Positions 8,959 through 17,130 of a stretch of DNA of 38,392 nucleotides are shown here, piece after piece. The DNA is from Deltaproteobacteria bacterium (GTDB lineage Bacteria; Myxococcota_A; Polyangia; DRWM01; JAAZOP01). The stretch spans positions 1 through 38,392 of the forward strand of contig JAFGHH010000002.1 in the NCBI GenBank assembly GCA_016930215.1, written 5' to 3'. Below the pieces are notes generated by a model, which searched no databases, was not told the DNA's origin, and worked only from the letters and a program-made list of their open reading frames with translations. Numbering within the stretch: position 1 is the first letter of the stretch; each line of letters opens with the position of its first letter. The translations under genes were made by a program, and so were the position numbers.

Positions 8959-9948
8959 TCAGATCGTGATCCGACCGCCCTCGATCAGGATGCGCTCCGA
9001 GCCGTCGAGAAACCGCACGCGCAGCGTCGGTAGCCGCACGAGGAAGTCGCGGTGCGTCCGGCTGTGGTTGGTGCCCCCGGGCATGCTGTCGTTGTTGCCG
9101 AAGGCGATGTGGGCCGTGCGGATCGCCTTCTCGTCCTCGAGCAGCTCGCCCGTGATGCGCGCCCCGGGGTTGAGGCCGATCCCCAGCTCGCCGATCACCG
9201 AGGCCTGGTCGTCGATGGCGGTCAGCGTCCGGACCCGGTCCGCGAACGCCAGGTCCGTGCACTCGATCTCCCGGATCCGCCCGTCCGCCACCGTCAGGCG
9301 CACCGGCGCCGGCACCTGCCCCAGATCGCCGATGCTGCCGTCGCATACCAGGATCCCGTCGGCCTTGGTTTCCTCGGGGCCGCACCACACCTCCCCGGCC
9401 GGGAGATTGCCCCACGAGCCGCGCTCGATCACCACGTCCGTCTGGAAGTCGCGGCGCTCGATGCCCAGCCTCAGGTCGGTCCCGCCGGGACCGGTCAGGT
9501 GCGCGGCGCGGGCCCCGGCCAGCGCGTCGAGCAGCCGCCGCGCGTCGGCCTGCATCTTCGCGTAGTCCACGTTCATCGGCCCCGCCGTCATCATGTCCTC
9601 GGTGATGCCCGGGCAGTGGCCGAGCCGCGACACGACCTCCATCTCGCGCTTGATCAACTGGATCCGGAACGGCGTTTCGTCGGCCAGTCCGCGGAAGGCG
9701 TTGATCGCCACGTTCTGCCCGGGCAACAGCGACAGCAGCTCGTCCGGGACGGCACCGAGCGGCCGGTCGGCGGGCAGAACGTAGATCGCCGCCGCCGCGC
9801 CGAGCGCCCGGCCGCCCTCGAGGAACGCCCGTCCCACCGGCTCCCGTTCCCGGTCCGTCACCACGACCAGCCGCTCTCCTTCGCGGACCGACAGTACCGC
9901 TTCCAGCGCGCGTCGGGCGGATTCCATCATCGTGCCGTCGTTGCCCAT
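8959..9948 (-). CDS. M29-family (AmpT-like) aminopeptidase
   Basis: 329 residues resembling thermophilic-type M29 metalloaminopeptidases, which remove N-terminal residues using two metal ions. Recognisable ligand segments are NLPAGEV (Glu near 186), GELGIGLNPGA (Glu near 254), AIRTAHIAFGNN (His near 280) and TNHSRTHRDFLV near the end. The start is marked by ATG 9948 with a perfect AGGAGG six bases upstream. The same frame is open upstream without a stop into an ATPase gene, so a longer fused product is also possible (separate entry). The shorter product is the length expected for the family, somewhat below the roughly 370-410 of the best-known members. Cytosolic, no signal peptide. Confidence 0.88.
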   Translation of the reverse strand: MGNDGTMMESARRALEAVLSVREGERLVVVTDREREPVGRAFLEGGRALGAAAAIYVLPADRPLGAVPDELLSLLPGQNVAINAFRGLADETPFRIQLIKREMEVVSRLGHCPGITEDMMTAGPMNVDYAKMQADARRLLDALAGARAAHLTGPGGTDLRLGIERRDFQTDVVIERGSWGNLPAGEVWCGPEETKADGILVCDGSIGDLGQVPAPVRLTVADGRIREIECTDLAFADRVRTLTAIDDQASVIGELGIGLNPGARITGELLEDEKAIRTAHIAFGNNDSMPGGTNHSRTHRDFLVRLPTLRVRFLDGSERILIEGGRITI

Positions 9949-10830
9949 CACGAACCTCCTGACCTGGGACGGTCGCCCGCCCGGCGCCCCCACAGGTGAC
10001 CCGACGACCCGGCCCGCGCACCGCCCTGTGCCGCTCCCGACCCGCCGCCCGGAGGAACCGCCGAGCGTCGCTTCGCGGGAGAGTGGGTCTGCTGGTTGGT
10101 CGTCGGTGACGTCACGGTCGTGGGCGAAGATCGCGTCTTCCACGGCCGCCGTCAAGACCCCGCACAGCGGCCGCCCATCCCGCCAGTACGTCGGGTCCGC
10201 CACGATCGGCAGCATCCTGACGATGCGACCGGGACACCCCCGGGCCCCGGCCACCAGCCGCCGACGCTCGGCCCGCGGGAGGTCCCCCGGAAGCGCCTGC
10301 CCGGCGAGCCCGGAATCGAGCAGGGCCGCGAGGGCGCGGGGTCCGAGCGGCGGAACATCGATTTCGTGGTGCCCCAACCGAAGCTCCCGCAGGCGGGCGC
10401 GGTCGCGCGGCGTGTCCGCGTCGAAGGCGATCACGACGCCGAGCCCGGTGCCCCGCAGGGACCTCAGGTAGCCCCGCAAGGCGGTGCCCGCGGCGACGAC
10501 GTGGTCCAGCAGCAGCAGGCCCGGACGGGCCTCGGCGGCCAGCCGGAGGCTCGCACGACGGCTGCGCGGCGTCCTGCCCCGAGCCGTCATCTCGGGATAC
10601 GCCACGCCCAGCGCCTGCGTCGCGTCCCCGAGCGCGGCGACCCTCGGAGCGTAGCCGCAGGGCCGTCCCGCCTCGACGGCCTGCCGCCGAAGCTCGCACA
10701 GGAGCGTCGTCTTGCCGATGCCGACCGGACCCACGAGCAGGACCGTCCCGCCGGCCAGCGCCGCGTCCCGGAGCTGCACCAGCAGCTTCCGCCGCCCGGG
10801 GATCCGAGGTGCTGTCGACGTCGGCATCAT
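8959..10830 (-). CDS. P-loop (AAA/TniB-ExeA-like) ATPase whose frame reads into the M29 aminopeptidase
   Basis: From ATG 10830 the frame is open for 623 codons. Residues 1-240 form a small P-loop ATPase: GPVGIGKTTLL (34-44) is Walker A and GLLLLDHV (104-111) is Walker B, followed by DVPPLGPRALAALLD (about 158-172), a layout like TniB/ExeA/Cdc6-type ATPases. There is no stop codon between the ATPase and the aminopeptidase at residue 295. Residues about 242-294 are a low-complexity Gly/Arg/Ser/Pro stretch that uses codons such as CAA, CCA and GCA, unlike the neighbours, which suggests former intergenic DNA. The start overlaps the stop of GTPase B as ATGA, implying translational coupling. Either a true fusion, a lost stop, or a sequencing frameshift; the ATPase itself is clear. 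Confidence 0.65.
   Translation of the reverse strand: MMPTSTAPRIPGRRKLLVQLRDAALAGGTVLLVGPVGIGKTTLLCELRRQAVEAGRPCGYAPRVAALGDATQALGVAYPEMTARGRTPRSRRASLRLAAEARPGLLLLDHVVAAGTALRGYLRSLRGTGLGVVIAFDADTPRDRARLRELRLGHHEIDVPPLGPRALAALLDSGLAGQALPGDLPRAERRRLVAGARGCPGRIVRMLPIVADPTYWRDGRPLCGVLTAAVEDAIFAHDRDVTDDQPADPLSREATLGGSSGRRVGSGTGRCAGRVVGSPVGAPGGRPSQVRRFVMGNDGTMMESARRALEAVLSVREGERLVVVTDREREPVGRAFLEGGRALGAAAAIYVLPADRPLGAVPDELLSLLPGQNVAINAFRGLADETPFRIQLIKREMEVVSRLGHCPGITEDMMTAGPMNVDYAKMQADARRLLDALAGARAAHLTGPGGTDLRLGIERRDFQTDVVIERGSWGNLPAGEVWCGPEETKADGILVCDGSIGDLGQVPAPVRLTVADGRIREIECTDLAFADRVRTLTAIDDQASVIGELGIGLNPGARITGELLEDEKAIRTAHIAFGNNDSMPGGTNHSRTHRDFLVRLPTLRVRFLDGSERILIEGGRITI
9955..9960 (-). promoter_or_regulatory. 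strong internal ribosome-binding site for the aminopeptidase
   Basis: The minus strand reads AGGAGG six bases before ATG 9948, inside the open ATPase-to-peptidase frame. It argues that the aminopeptidase is made as a separate protein even if a fused form also exists. Confidence 0.7.
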
Positions 10831-12833
10831 GACCCGCTTCCGGGCGCATCGGACGGGTGACGGAGGCGTGCGAGATCGGCCCGCACGGCGTCCAGATCCT
10901 CGACACGACTTCTCGTCGGCGCCCGCAACGGCTCCAGTTGCGCGGCGAGCTGCTCCGCCAGACGGGCGATCGCCTCTCGGCTCCACACGTCCAGCCTGTT
11001 GCCGAACTCGTGCCCGGCCGCTTCGAGCAAGCGTCCGGCGCGGGCCTGGAGCTGGCGGGCCAGGCTGCGCTCGCGCCCGCGGCCGAAGGGTCGCGCCCAC
11101 CAGGCCGGCCGCAACTCCAGCGTGTCGAGGGCCCCGGGCACGACCACCTCGGGCAGGCCGAGCAGATCCGCGTCCAGCGCCTCGACCGGCGGAGCGGGTC
11201 GGCCGGGGTCCGCGGGAACGTACGCCAGCAGATCGCGCAGCCGGTCGCGAACGGTCGTCAGCTCGTCGCAGGCGCGGACCCGGACCTCGCGGGCGGTGTC
11301 CCGCAGGGCCTCCCGGACGGCCGTGCCCGGACGGAGGGACGGCTCGCCCCGGCGCCGCGCGAGCGCGGCGGCCGACCGGGCGACGACGGGACTGCCGATG
11401 GCCCGGGCGGAGTCCGCGACGACGCGCATCCGCTTCTCGGTCTCCCGCAGCGCCGCTTCCGCGCGACGTGCGACGGCGTCGGCCGGTCGCGCGGCGGCGT
11501 CGCTTGCCGTCGCCGCATCCTGGCGGTCGAGCGTCGATTGGAGCCGGGCGATGACGCCCTCGCGGACGGCCTCGAGCTTCCGGCCCGCCGTTGCCAGGCC
11601 CCTGCTCCGCCCCTGGTCGGCCAAAGGCGCCAGTTCGCGCTCGAACCAGCTCCCCGCCAGGGCCGCGTCGGGACCGACGGTGCTGACCGGATGGACGGGC
11701 ACCTCGACCGCAAGATTCCGCGCGATCTCCGCCCGCACGTACGCCTGCAGCTCCGGACGCTCCGCCTCGGCGACGAGGTCGATCTTGCTGACCAGTACCG
11801 TCGGTTCGATTCCGGACTCGAGCAGCAGGCGGAGCAGGTCGAGATCCTCGGGCGACAGGCTGCCCGCCGCGTCGACCAGGACCACGCCGAGATCGCACCG
11901 CGGCAGGTAGTGGTAGGAGGCTCGAGCGCCGGCGGTCGCGAGCGCGCCGACGCCCGGCGTGTCCACGAGCACCAGGCCGCCCCGCAGGCGCGGGGACGGC
12001 AATCGCACCGAGGCGCGCAGCACCCGCTGCGCGTTGCCGGGGTTGCCGCGCTCGGAGACGAACTCGGCCAGCCGGTCTACCGGGATCTCCTGGTCCGGAC
12101 CGTCCGCGAACCGGAGCGTGGCGCCCGCTGCGGAGCCCGATTCGATCCGCGTCGGCACCGCCGTGACCGGAGTCACCCCGACGGGAAGGACGGCTTCACC
12201 CACCAGGAGGTTCAGGAGCGAGGACTTGCCGGAGCTGATGCGCCCGAAGAACGCGACCTCCACCGTGTCCGCCTCGAGTCGCTCGACGATCGCCTCGAGG
12301 GCGCCCTGGTACTCGACCAGCCCGCTCGACGAGACGACCTCGTGGACGGTCCGCAACAGGTCCAGATCGAACGGCAGGCGCGACAGTCGCTGGAGTCGCG
12401 CGCCGAGGTCCCGGGCGGCGCCCCGGGCGAGCCAGGCGTCGAGCCGCCGCAGCGAACGCTGGAGGTCCGCTCCGATCGCGACGACCTCGGCGGCGGTCGC
12501 ATCGGCCAGTGGGCCGTAGCCGCGCAGGCAGGCCGGAGTTGCGTCGGCCAGCGCGATCTCGGCATGGGCGAGGGCCGTCCGGATCGCCCAGGCCGCGCCG
12601 GTCGTGGCCTGCGGCAACGGAATGTCGAGCGCGCGCAGCGCCTCGACCATGCGGCCCCGGATCGAAGCGACGTGTTCCGCGACGCCCCTTCGTTCCGCGG
12701 GCGACAGGTCCTGGACCGTCTCCGAGAACGGCGAGCGGGCGTCCGCGGCCACGGTCTCGACCTGGGTGAGCAAATCATCGATGTGATGCAGGGTGCTCCG
12801 CAGCATCCGCCGGTGGTTCTCGCCCAGTTCCAT
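10827..12833 (-). CDS. Dynamin-like GTPase B
   Basis: 668 residues. About 190 residues, mostly helical in character, precede the G domain. Then come G1 GRISSGKSS (197-205), the switch-I Thr region LPVGVTPVTAVPTRI (216-230), G3 VDTPGVG (290-296) and G4 SKID (349-352, replacing NKxD). A long helical C-terminal half with alternating Ala/Arg/Glu-rich segments follows, as in bacterial dynamin-like proteins that bind and remodel membranes. No clear transmembrane segment, so cytosolic or peripheral membrane. ATG 12833 lies 32 bases after the stop of GTPase A, and the stop overlaps the ATPase start as ATGA. Bacterial dynamins often work as adjacent pairs, as seen here. The SKID variation at G4 is unusual. 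Confidence 0.88.
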   Translation of the reverse strand: MELGENHRRMLRSTLHHIDDLLTQVETVAADARSPFSETVQDLSPAERRGVAEHVASIRGRMVEALRALDIPLPQATTGAAWAIRTALAHAEIALADATPACLRGYGPLADATAAEVVAIGADLQRSLRRLDAWLARGAARDLGARLQRLSRLPFDLDLLRTVHEVVSSSGLVEYQGALEAIVERLEADTVEVAFFGRISSGKSSLLNLLVGEAVLPVGVTPVTAVPTRIESGSAAGATLRFADGPDQEIPVDRLAEFVSERGNPGNAQRVLRASVRLPSPRLRGGLVLVDTPGVGALATAGARASYHYLPRCDLGVVLVDAAGSLSPEDLDLLRLLLESGIEPTVLVSKIDLVAEAERPELQAYVRAEIARNLAVEVPVHPVSTVGPDAALAGSWFERELAPLADQGRSRGLATAGRKLEAVREGVIARLQSTLDRQDAATASDAAARPADAVARRAEAALRETEKRMRVVADSARAIGSPVVARSAAALARRRGEPSLRPGTAVREALRDTAREVRVRACDELTTVRDRLRDLLAYVPADPGRPAPPVEALDADLLGLPEVVVPGALDTLELRPAWWARPFGRGRERSLARQLQARAGRLLEAAGHEFGNRLDVWSREAIARLAEQLAAQLEPLRAPTRSRVEDLDAVRADLARLRHPSDAPGSGS

Positions 12834-12865
12834 CCCGTCACCCGAACCGTCACCCCGGCCGGGGC

Positions 12866-14614
12866 TCAGTCGCCCGCTGCGGCCGCCGGCGCCCGTGGCT
12901 GCTCTCCGCTCGCGCGACCGTCCAGCTCCTCGAGCCGACGGGTCAGCGCCGCGACCCGCTCGAGCGCCCCCTCGACGGCCGTGCTGCCCTGCGCCTTGCG
13001 CTCCTTCGCCCGGTCCACGGCCTGCTCGGCGGACTTCAAGACCTCCGTCAGTGCCGAGCGGATCTCGAACTGGAAGCGGCGCCGGCTCTCCAGCACCCGC
13101 TGGTTCAGGTCGTTCTCGATGCGGGTGGCGTTCGTCTCGAGCAGCAGGCGGATGTGGGCGGTCGCCTTGCGGTCGACCGAACCCAGGATCGCCCGCCTCG
13201 TGCGGAGCAGGTCCAGCAGCCACTGCAGCCGTGCTCCGCTGTCGAGCTGCCAGAGGTCCTTGTAGAACAGACGGCTGTCCCAGCGGAAGCCGACCTGCGC
13301 GCCGACGGACTCGGGCAGGTCCGTCAGCGCCGACTGCTCGGATTCGCGGAGCTGTCGCAGGAAGCCGTCGGACAGCTCGACGAACCGCTCCATCGCCCGG
13401 CTGTACGAGGCCTCGGCCTCGGGTTCGGTCTCGGCGAGCCAGGTGTTCAGGCAGCGCGCGGCGAGGTCCTGCGCCAGCGCGGCGGCCGTCCGCCGGAGGG
13501 CGGGTCCCCGGCGCGCGGGAAGGTCGCGACTTCCCGTGGTGAATTCCGTGCAGGCCGCCGGCACCGACTGCTCCAGGAACGCGGTCTTCCGGGCCGCAAA
13601 ACCCCGCGCCAACCGGTCCTGCTCGGCGACGAACAGGTAGTCCAGGTCGTTGAGCGACCGCTCCGCCCCCGCCACGCACGCGCGCAGCGACTCCACCCGC
13701 CGTTCGGACTCCTCGATCGGACGGAGCAGGGCGTCCCGCTCCTCGTCGAGCCGGTGTCGCAGCTGCCCCGCCAGCAGCGCGAATCCGCGCTCCTCGGCGG
13801 CCCGCACCAGGGCGCTCCCCGACTGGCGCGCCAGCCTGCCCAGCGCCTCGACAAGCGCCGGCCAGTCGCGCGGAGGCCCCGTCCGCGCCAGGCGCTCCGT
13901 CGCGCTGGTCTCGAAGACCGGCAGCTCCTTCCCGCCGAAGCGTTCCGAGAGCACGCGGCGCGTGAACGCGACCGCCGCCGCGCGCTCCTCGTCGGACACC
14001 CGGTCCGCCTTGTTCAACACGAACAGCAGGTCGGGACACTGCTTCGCGAGCTGTTCGATCAGGGCCAGCTCGTCCGCCGACACCGGCGGGTCGGCGCCCA
14101 GCACGACCAGCGCGGCGTCGACGTGAGGCACGAACGCACGCGTGGCCTCGGTGTTGCCCGCGAAGATCGAGCCGATCCCCGGAGTGTCGACCAGGCACAT
14201 CCCGTCGGCCAGCAGCGGGCTCGCCACGAACACCTCGACGGCCGTGACGTTGCGCCGGTTCTCCGGGTTGCGCTCCTCGGTGACGTAGTCCGTCAGCTCC
14301 GCCGGGGCGATCTCCCGCCATTCGACGTCGCCGACGCGCACGCGGGCGGTCGTTCGCGGCCCGTGCCGGATCACCGTCACCACCGCGGTCACCGGCGTCA
14401 CGCCGACCGGCAGGAGGGGCGTGCCCACGAGCGCGTTGAGCAGGCTCGACTTGCCGCGCTTGAACTGCCCCACGCAGGCGACGAAGAACAGCCCCGCGCG
14501 GACCCGGCCGGCCAGCGCGTGCGCCTCCCGCACCAGACGCTCGGCCCCGGCCTCCTCGGCCAGCCGCGCCAGGGCCTCGAGACGGGAGCCGCCGGGGGCC
14601 GCACGCTCAATCAT
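12866..14614 (-). CDS. Dynamin-like GTPase A
   Basis: 582 residues with the G domain close to the N-terminus: G1 GQFKRGKSS (49-57), switch I LPVGVTPVTAVVTVI (68-82), G3 VDTPGIGS (142-149) and G4 NKAD (201-204). A helical stalk-like C-terminal region with coiled-coil-prone segments follows (around 330-380 and 545-575). The switch-I segment LPVGVTPVTAV is shared with GTPase B, which supports a paralogous pair. ATG 14614 is preceded by GGAGGGAGGA and overlaps the stop of a 64-codon ORF as ATGA. It is probably a membrane-remodelling GTPase acting together with GTPase B. Alternative roles, such as phage defence or envelope-stress protection, are known for other bacterial dynamins but cannot be chosen from sequence. 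Confidence 0.9.
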   Translation of the reverse strand: MIERAAPGGSRLEALARLAEEAGAERLVREAHALAGRVRAGLFFVACVGQFKRGKSSLLNALVGTPLLPVGVTPVTAVVTVIRHGPRTTARVRVGDVEWREIAPAELTDYVTEERNPENRRNVTAVEVFVASPLLADGMCLVDTPGIGSIFAGNTEATRAFVPHVDAALVVLGADPPVSADELALIEQLAKQCPDLLFVLNKADRVSDEERAAAVAFTRRVLSERFGGKELPVFETSATERLARTGPPRDWPALVEALGRLARQSGSALVRAAEERGFALLAGQLRHRLDEERDALLRPIEESERRVESLRACVAGAERSLNDLDYLFVAEQDRLARGFAARKTAFLEQSVPAACTEFTTGSRDLPARRGPALRRTAAALAQDLAARCLNTWLAETEPEAEASYSRAMERFVELSDGFLRQLRESEQSALTDLPESVGAQVGFRWDSRLFYKDLWQLDSGARLQWLLDLLRTRRAILGSVDRKATAHIRLLLETNATRIENDLNQRVLESRRRFQFEIRSALTEVLKSAEQAVDRAKERKAQGSTAVEGALERVAALTRRLEELDGRASGEQPRAPAAAAGD

Positions 14615-14805
14615 CGTCCTCCCTCCTCGAACGACACCGGGAACCTCGTGCTGCGGCGCGGCCGGCAGATCGCTGTCGCTGCCCTGCCCTCCGCCACGAT
14701 CCGACCGGTCGGCGAGCAGGCCGCGGCGAGCGCGGAGTCGGCAGTCGGTCCCGGCACCCGGGTGCCGCCGGTCTCGATTCCCCCCGCGGTGAAGCCGCGC
14801 TTCAT
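14611..14805 (-). CDS. 64-residue ORF with actin-fold ATPase-like N-terminus (possible remnant)
   Basis: The ORF runs from ATG 14805 to a TGA that overlaps the GTPase A start as ATGA; its last codons form the GTPase A ribosome-binding site. An in-frame TGA lies upstream, so no longer start exists. Near the N-terminus is AGGIETGGTR, which resembles the phosphate-1 loop of ROK kinases (GGIEAGGTK) and, more loosely, of Hsp70 (GIDLGTTN). The later DSALAAA and STRFPVSFEEGGR also look somewhat like Hsp70 N-terminal segments. The rest of any such protein is missing. This could be a truncated actin-fold ATPase, a short leader coupling translation into the GTPase operon, or chance in GC-rich DNA. Confidence 0.35.
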   Translation of the reverse strand: MKRGFTAGGIETGGTRVPGPTADSALAAACSPTGRIVAEGRAATAICRPRRSTRFPVSFEEGGR

Positions 14806-15028
14806 CCCACGGTCTCCAGGCGCAACCGCACGCCGACTTCATTTCGGGGCTGACCGGAGAGGCGACCGTCGTCGCTCCTGCGGATGGCCCCGCAGGAGTC
14901 ATTGGCCACGCATCCCGCTGTGGCGGTTATCGGCGGACTCCACCGCCGTCGACGATCGGGTTGACGGGTAGCAGATCGGCAGAATGGTGTCAACGAGGCG
15001 GCGGCCCGCACGGTGGCCCGTACCGTGC
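14806..15028. other. non-coding gap between MATE gene and GTPase operon
   Basis: No credible gene is seen here. The stretch holds the inverted repeat at 14875-14898 and must carry any promoter of the GTPase operon. It is less strongly GC-biased than its surroundings (for example around 14930-15000), in keeping with a regulatory region, but no confident -35/-10 pair could be named. Confidence 0.5.
14875..14898. terminator. 9-bp hairpin downstream of the MATE gene
   Basis: CTCCTGCGG (14875-14883) and CCGCAGGAG (14890-14898) are a perfect inverted repeat with a 6-base loop. It lies about 130 bases past the MATE stop in the transcription direction. There is no T-run on either side, so it could be a T-less terminator or an mRNA structure. 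Confidence 0.35.
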
Positions 15029-16450
15029 TCAGGCCCGCTCCGGGGTCCCCGTCGCGAACGGCTCCGCCGCGCGTTCGACGACCCGCCGCGACTTCCAGCT
15101 CCCCCGCCGGAACCGCTCGTACAGGAACGCCGCCAGCACGACCAGGTACAGCGTGGCGCCCGCCCAGGCCCCCTCGAGGCCCCAGCCCAGCTTCGAACCG
15201 AACAGCCAGATCGCCGGCAGGAACACCAGCCACGACAGCGCGACCGACACCACCATCGGGTAGCGCGTGTCTCCCGCCCCGCGCAGCGCCCCGCCGCAGA
15301 CGATGCCGACCGCGTCGAAGACCTGGAACGCCGCCCCGAACAGGAAGATCCGCGCGCCCAGCTCCGCCACCGCCCCGTCGGCCGCCAGCCCGGCGGCCAG
15401 CGGGCCGCGCAGCAGCAGGAACAACAGCCCCATCCCGCCCATGTAGCCCAGGCAGACCCGCAGCGTGGCGCGCGCATACCGCTCCGCGGCGTCCGGTCGC
15501 TCGGCCCCCAGTTGCTGGCCGACCAGCGTCGAGGCGGCGACCGACAGCGCGATGCCCGGCAGGAACGAGACGTGCACCACCTGCATCACGATGTTGTGCG
15601 CGGCGCCTTCGACCTTCCCCAGCGTCGCCGCGAACACCGCGAACGCCGTCCAGACCACCATCTCGAGCATCCACGAGGCGCCGACCGGCGCGCCGATCCG
15701 GGCGAAGTCCCGCATCCGCCGGGCCCGCGGCGCCACGTCGTGCCACGTCCCGTACGTCCGGCGCCGCGACGGCGACAGGAACGGCGCCAGGAACCCCGCC
15801 GCGCCCAGCACCGTCACCAACGCCGTCGCCCACGCCACCCCCTCCAGCCCCAGTGCCGGCACCGGGCCACCGCCGAAGACGAACCACCCGTTGAAGGCGA
15901 CGTTGGCCGCGAGCTGGCCCAGCGTGACCCACAGGGGCAGCCACATCTGTCCCAGCCCGCGGTAGAATCCGACGATCGCGAAGGTCAGGAACAGGAACGA
16001 CGAGGCGTACATCCGGATCTCGACGTAGCGCGCCGCCAGGACCGCGACGTCCCCGGGCGCCCCGGAGAGCAGCAGCAGCTCCCGCGCCAGCGGCCCGGTC
16101 AGCGGCAGCACCGCCGCGAACGGCAGCACCGGCCACAGCGCCTGCCAGACGTAGCTGCCCGTCCGCTCCGGCCGCCCGGCCCCCAGCTCCTGCGCCACGA
16201 AGGTCGAGACCACCGACAGCGTCCCGGTGAACAGCGAGAGCAGCGTCCAGGACATCACCGCGCCGAGCCCCACCGCGGACTGCTCCGCCGTGCCGACCCA
16301 GCGCATGAACAAGACGTCGGTGAGGCCCATCAGCGACTGGGCCCCCATGCTCGCCACCACCGGCAGCGCGAGCCGAATCACCTCGCGCGCCGGTCGCTCC
16401 CCGGCGGCGACGGCGGGAGTCGCCCCCCCGCCGGTCCCGTCGTCCGTCAA
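15029..16450 (-). CDS. MATE-family multidrug/metabolite exporter
   Basis: 473 residues, the usual MATE length, with about twelve hydrophobic segments. The two homologous halves begin near REVIRLALPVVASMGAQSLM and RMRDFARIGAPVGASWMLEM. Typical landmarks include DVLFMRWVGT, an FYRGLGQMWLPLW segment in the first half, and VGQQLGAERPDAAERYA and CGGALRGAGDTRYP in the second. MATE proteins export drugs or metabolites by Na+ or H+ antiport in the inner membrane. No ATG fits; TTG 16450 is chosen because it overlaps the stop of the upstream gene as TTGA and gives a short hydrophilic N-terminus before the first helix. Coupled translation with the AhpD-like protein is likely. Substrate unknown. Confidence 0.9.
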   Translation of the reverse strand: MTDDGTGGGATPAVAAGERPAREVIRLALPVVASMGAQSLMGLTDVLFMRWVGTAEQSAVGLGAVMSWTLLSLFTGTLSVVSTFVAQELGAGRPERTGSYVWQALWPVLPFAAVLPLTGPLARELLLLSGAPGDVAVLAARYVEIRMYASSFLFLTFAIVGFYRGLGQMWLPLWVTLGQLAANVAFNGWFVFGGGPVPALGLEGVAWATALVTVLGAAGFLAPFLSPSRRRTYGTWHDVAPRARRMRDFARIGAPVGASWMLEMVVWTAFAVFAATLGKVEGAAHNIVMQVVHVSFLPGIALSVAASTLVGQQLGAERPDAAERYARATLRVCLGYMGGMGLLFLLLRGPLAAGLAADGAVAELGARIFLFGAAFQVFDAVGIVCGGALRGAGDTRYPMVVSVALSWLVFLPAIWLFGSKLGWGLEGAWAGATLYLVVLAAFLYERFRRGSWKSRRVVERAAEPFATGTPERA

Positions 16451-17064
16451 CTGTCGCCGCCTCGCAGGCGGCGCAACAGGCCCGCCGCGCCGACGCCGAC
16501 CGCGGCGGGCACGGCGCCCAGCACCCACAGGCCGGCGACGGCAAGCTCCGAGGCCATCGTCGAGTCCCGTCGTGGCCGGTGCCTGCCGCGCAGGCGGTCG
16601 AGCAGCATGTCGACCGTGTTGCCGGAGAGGTTGGCGATGCGGATCGCATCGACCAGCGCCGCCAGCGCCGCGACCTCCTCGGGCAGGAAGTGCCGCTCCA
16701 GCGCCGCGTCCTCGGCCGTGGCGTCGGGCACTCCGAAACCCGCCCGCCGCAGCGCGCTCACCACGGCGGCCCGCTCCCGCGGCGGAAGCTCCTGCCAGCG
16801 CCGACGTCTCAGCGCCGCCAGCTCGTCCTCCGCCACCCCCGCCCCGCGCGCCAGCTCGCCGTGCGCGGCCCGGCAGTAGCGGCAACGGTTCGCCTCCGAC
16901 ACCGCCAGCAGCACGATCTCCCGCAGCCGGGGGTCGACACGGCGCGGCCCCGCCGTCGCCAGCAGCAGCCGCGGCAGCCGTGGCAGCAGCTCCGACACCG
17001 CGGATGCCAGCTCCACGGCCGTGAACGTCGGCTTCGGGAACACCGGTCGCTCGGACGACACCAC
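16447..17064 (-). CDS. AhpD-like/carboxymuconolactone decarboxylase-family protein with C-terminal membrane tail
   Basis: 205 residues. CRYCRAAH at 61-68 is the CxxCxxxH redox motif of AhpD-like proteins, set in the normal context LLAVSEANRCRYCRAAHGELA. These proteins are small thiol reductases or peroxidases. Residues about 172-198 (ELAVAGLWVLGAVPAAVGVGA) form a hydrophobic segment, which is not part of the usual fold and suggests a tail anchor in the inner membrane. GTG 17064 is the start, with GAGGAG about ten bases upstream. The stop overlaps the MATE start, so the two are probably made together; a membrane-tethered redox protein beside an exporter would fit detoxification, but this is inference. 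Confidence 0.82.
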   Translation of the reverse strand: MVSSERPVFPKPTFTAVELASAVSELLPRLPRLLLATAGPRRVDPRLREIVLLAVSEANRCRYCRAAHGELARGAGVAEDELAALRRRRWQELPPRERAAVVSALRRAGFGVPDATAEDAALERHFLPEEVAALAALVDAIRIANLSGNTVDMLLDRLRGRHRPRRDSTMASELAVAGLWVLGAVPAAVGVGAAGLLRRLRGGDS

Positions 17065-17130
17065 GCCGCTCCTCGCCTCCCCCGCGCGTGACCGCCGAGC
17101 CTACCTCAGCAGCCGGGGAGACGGTAGGGG

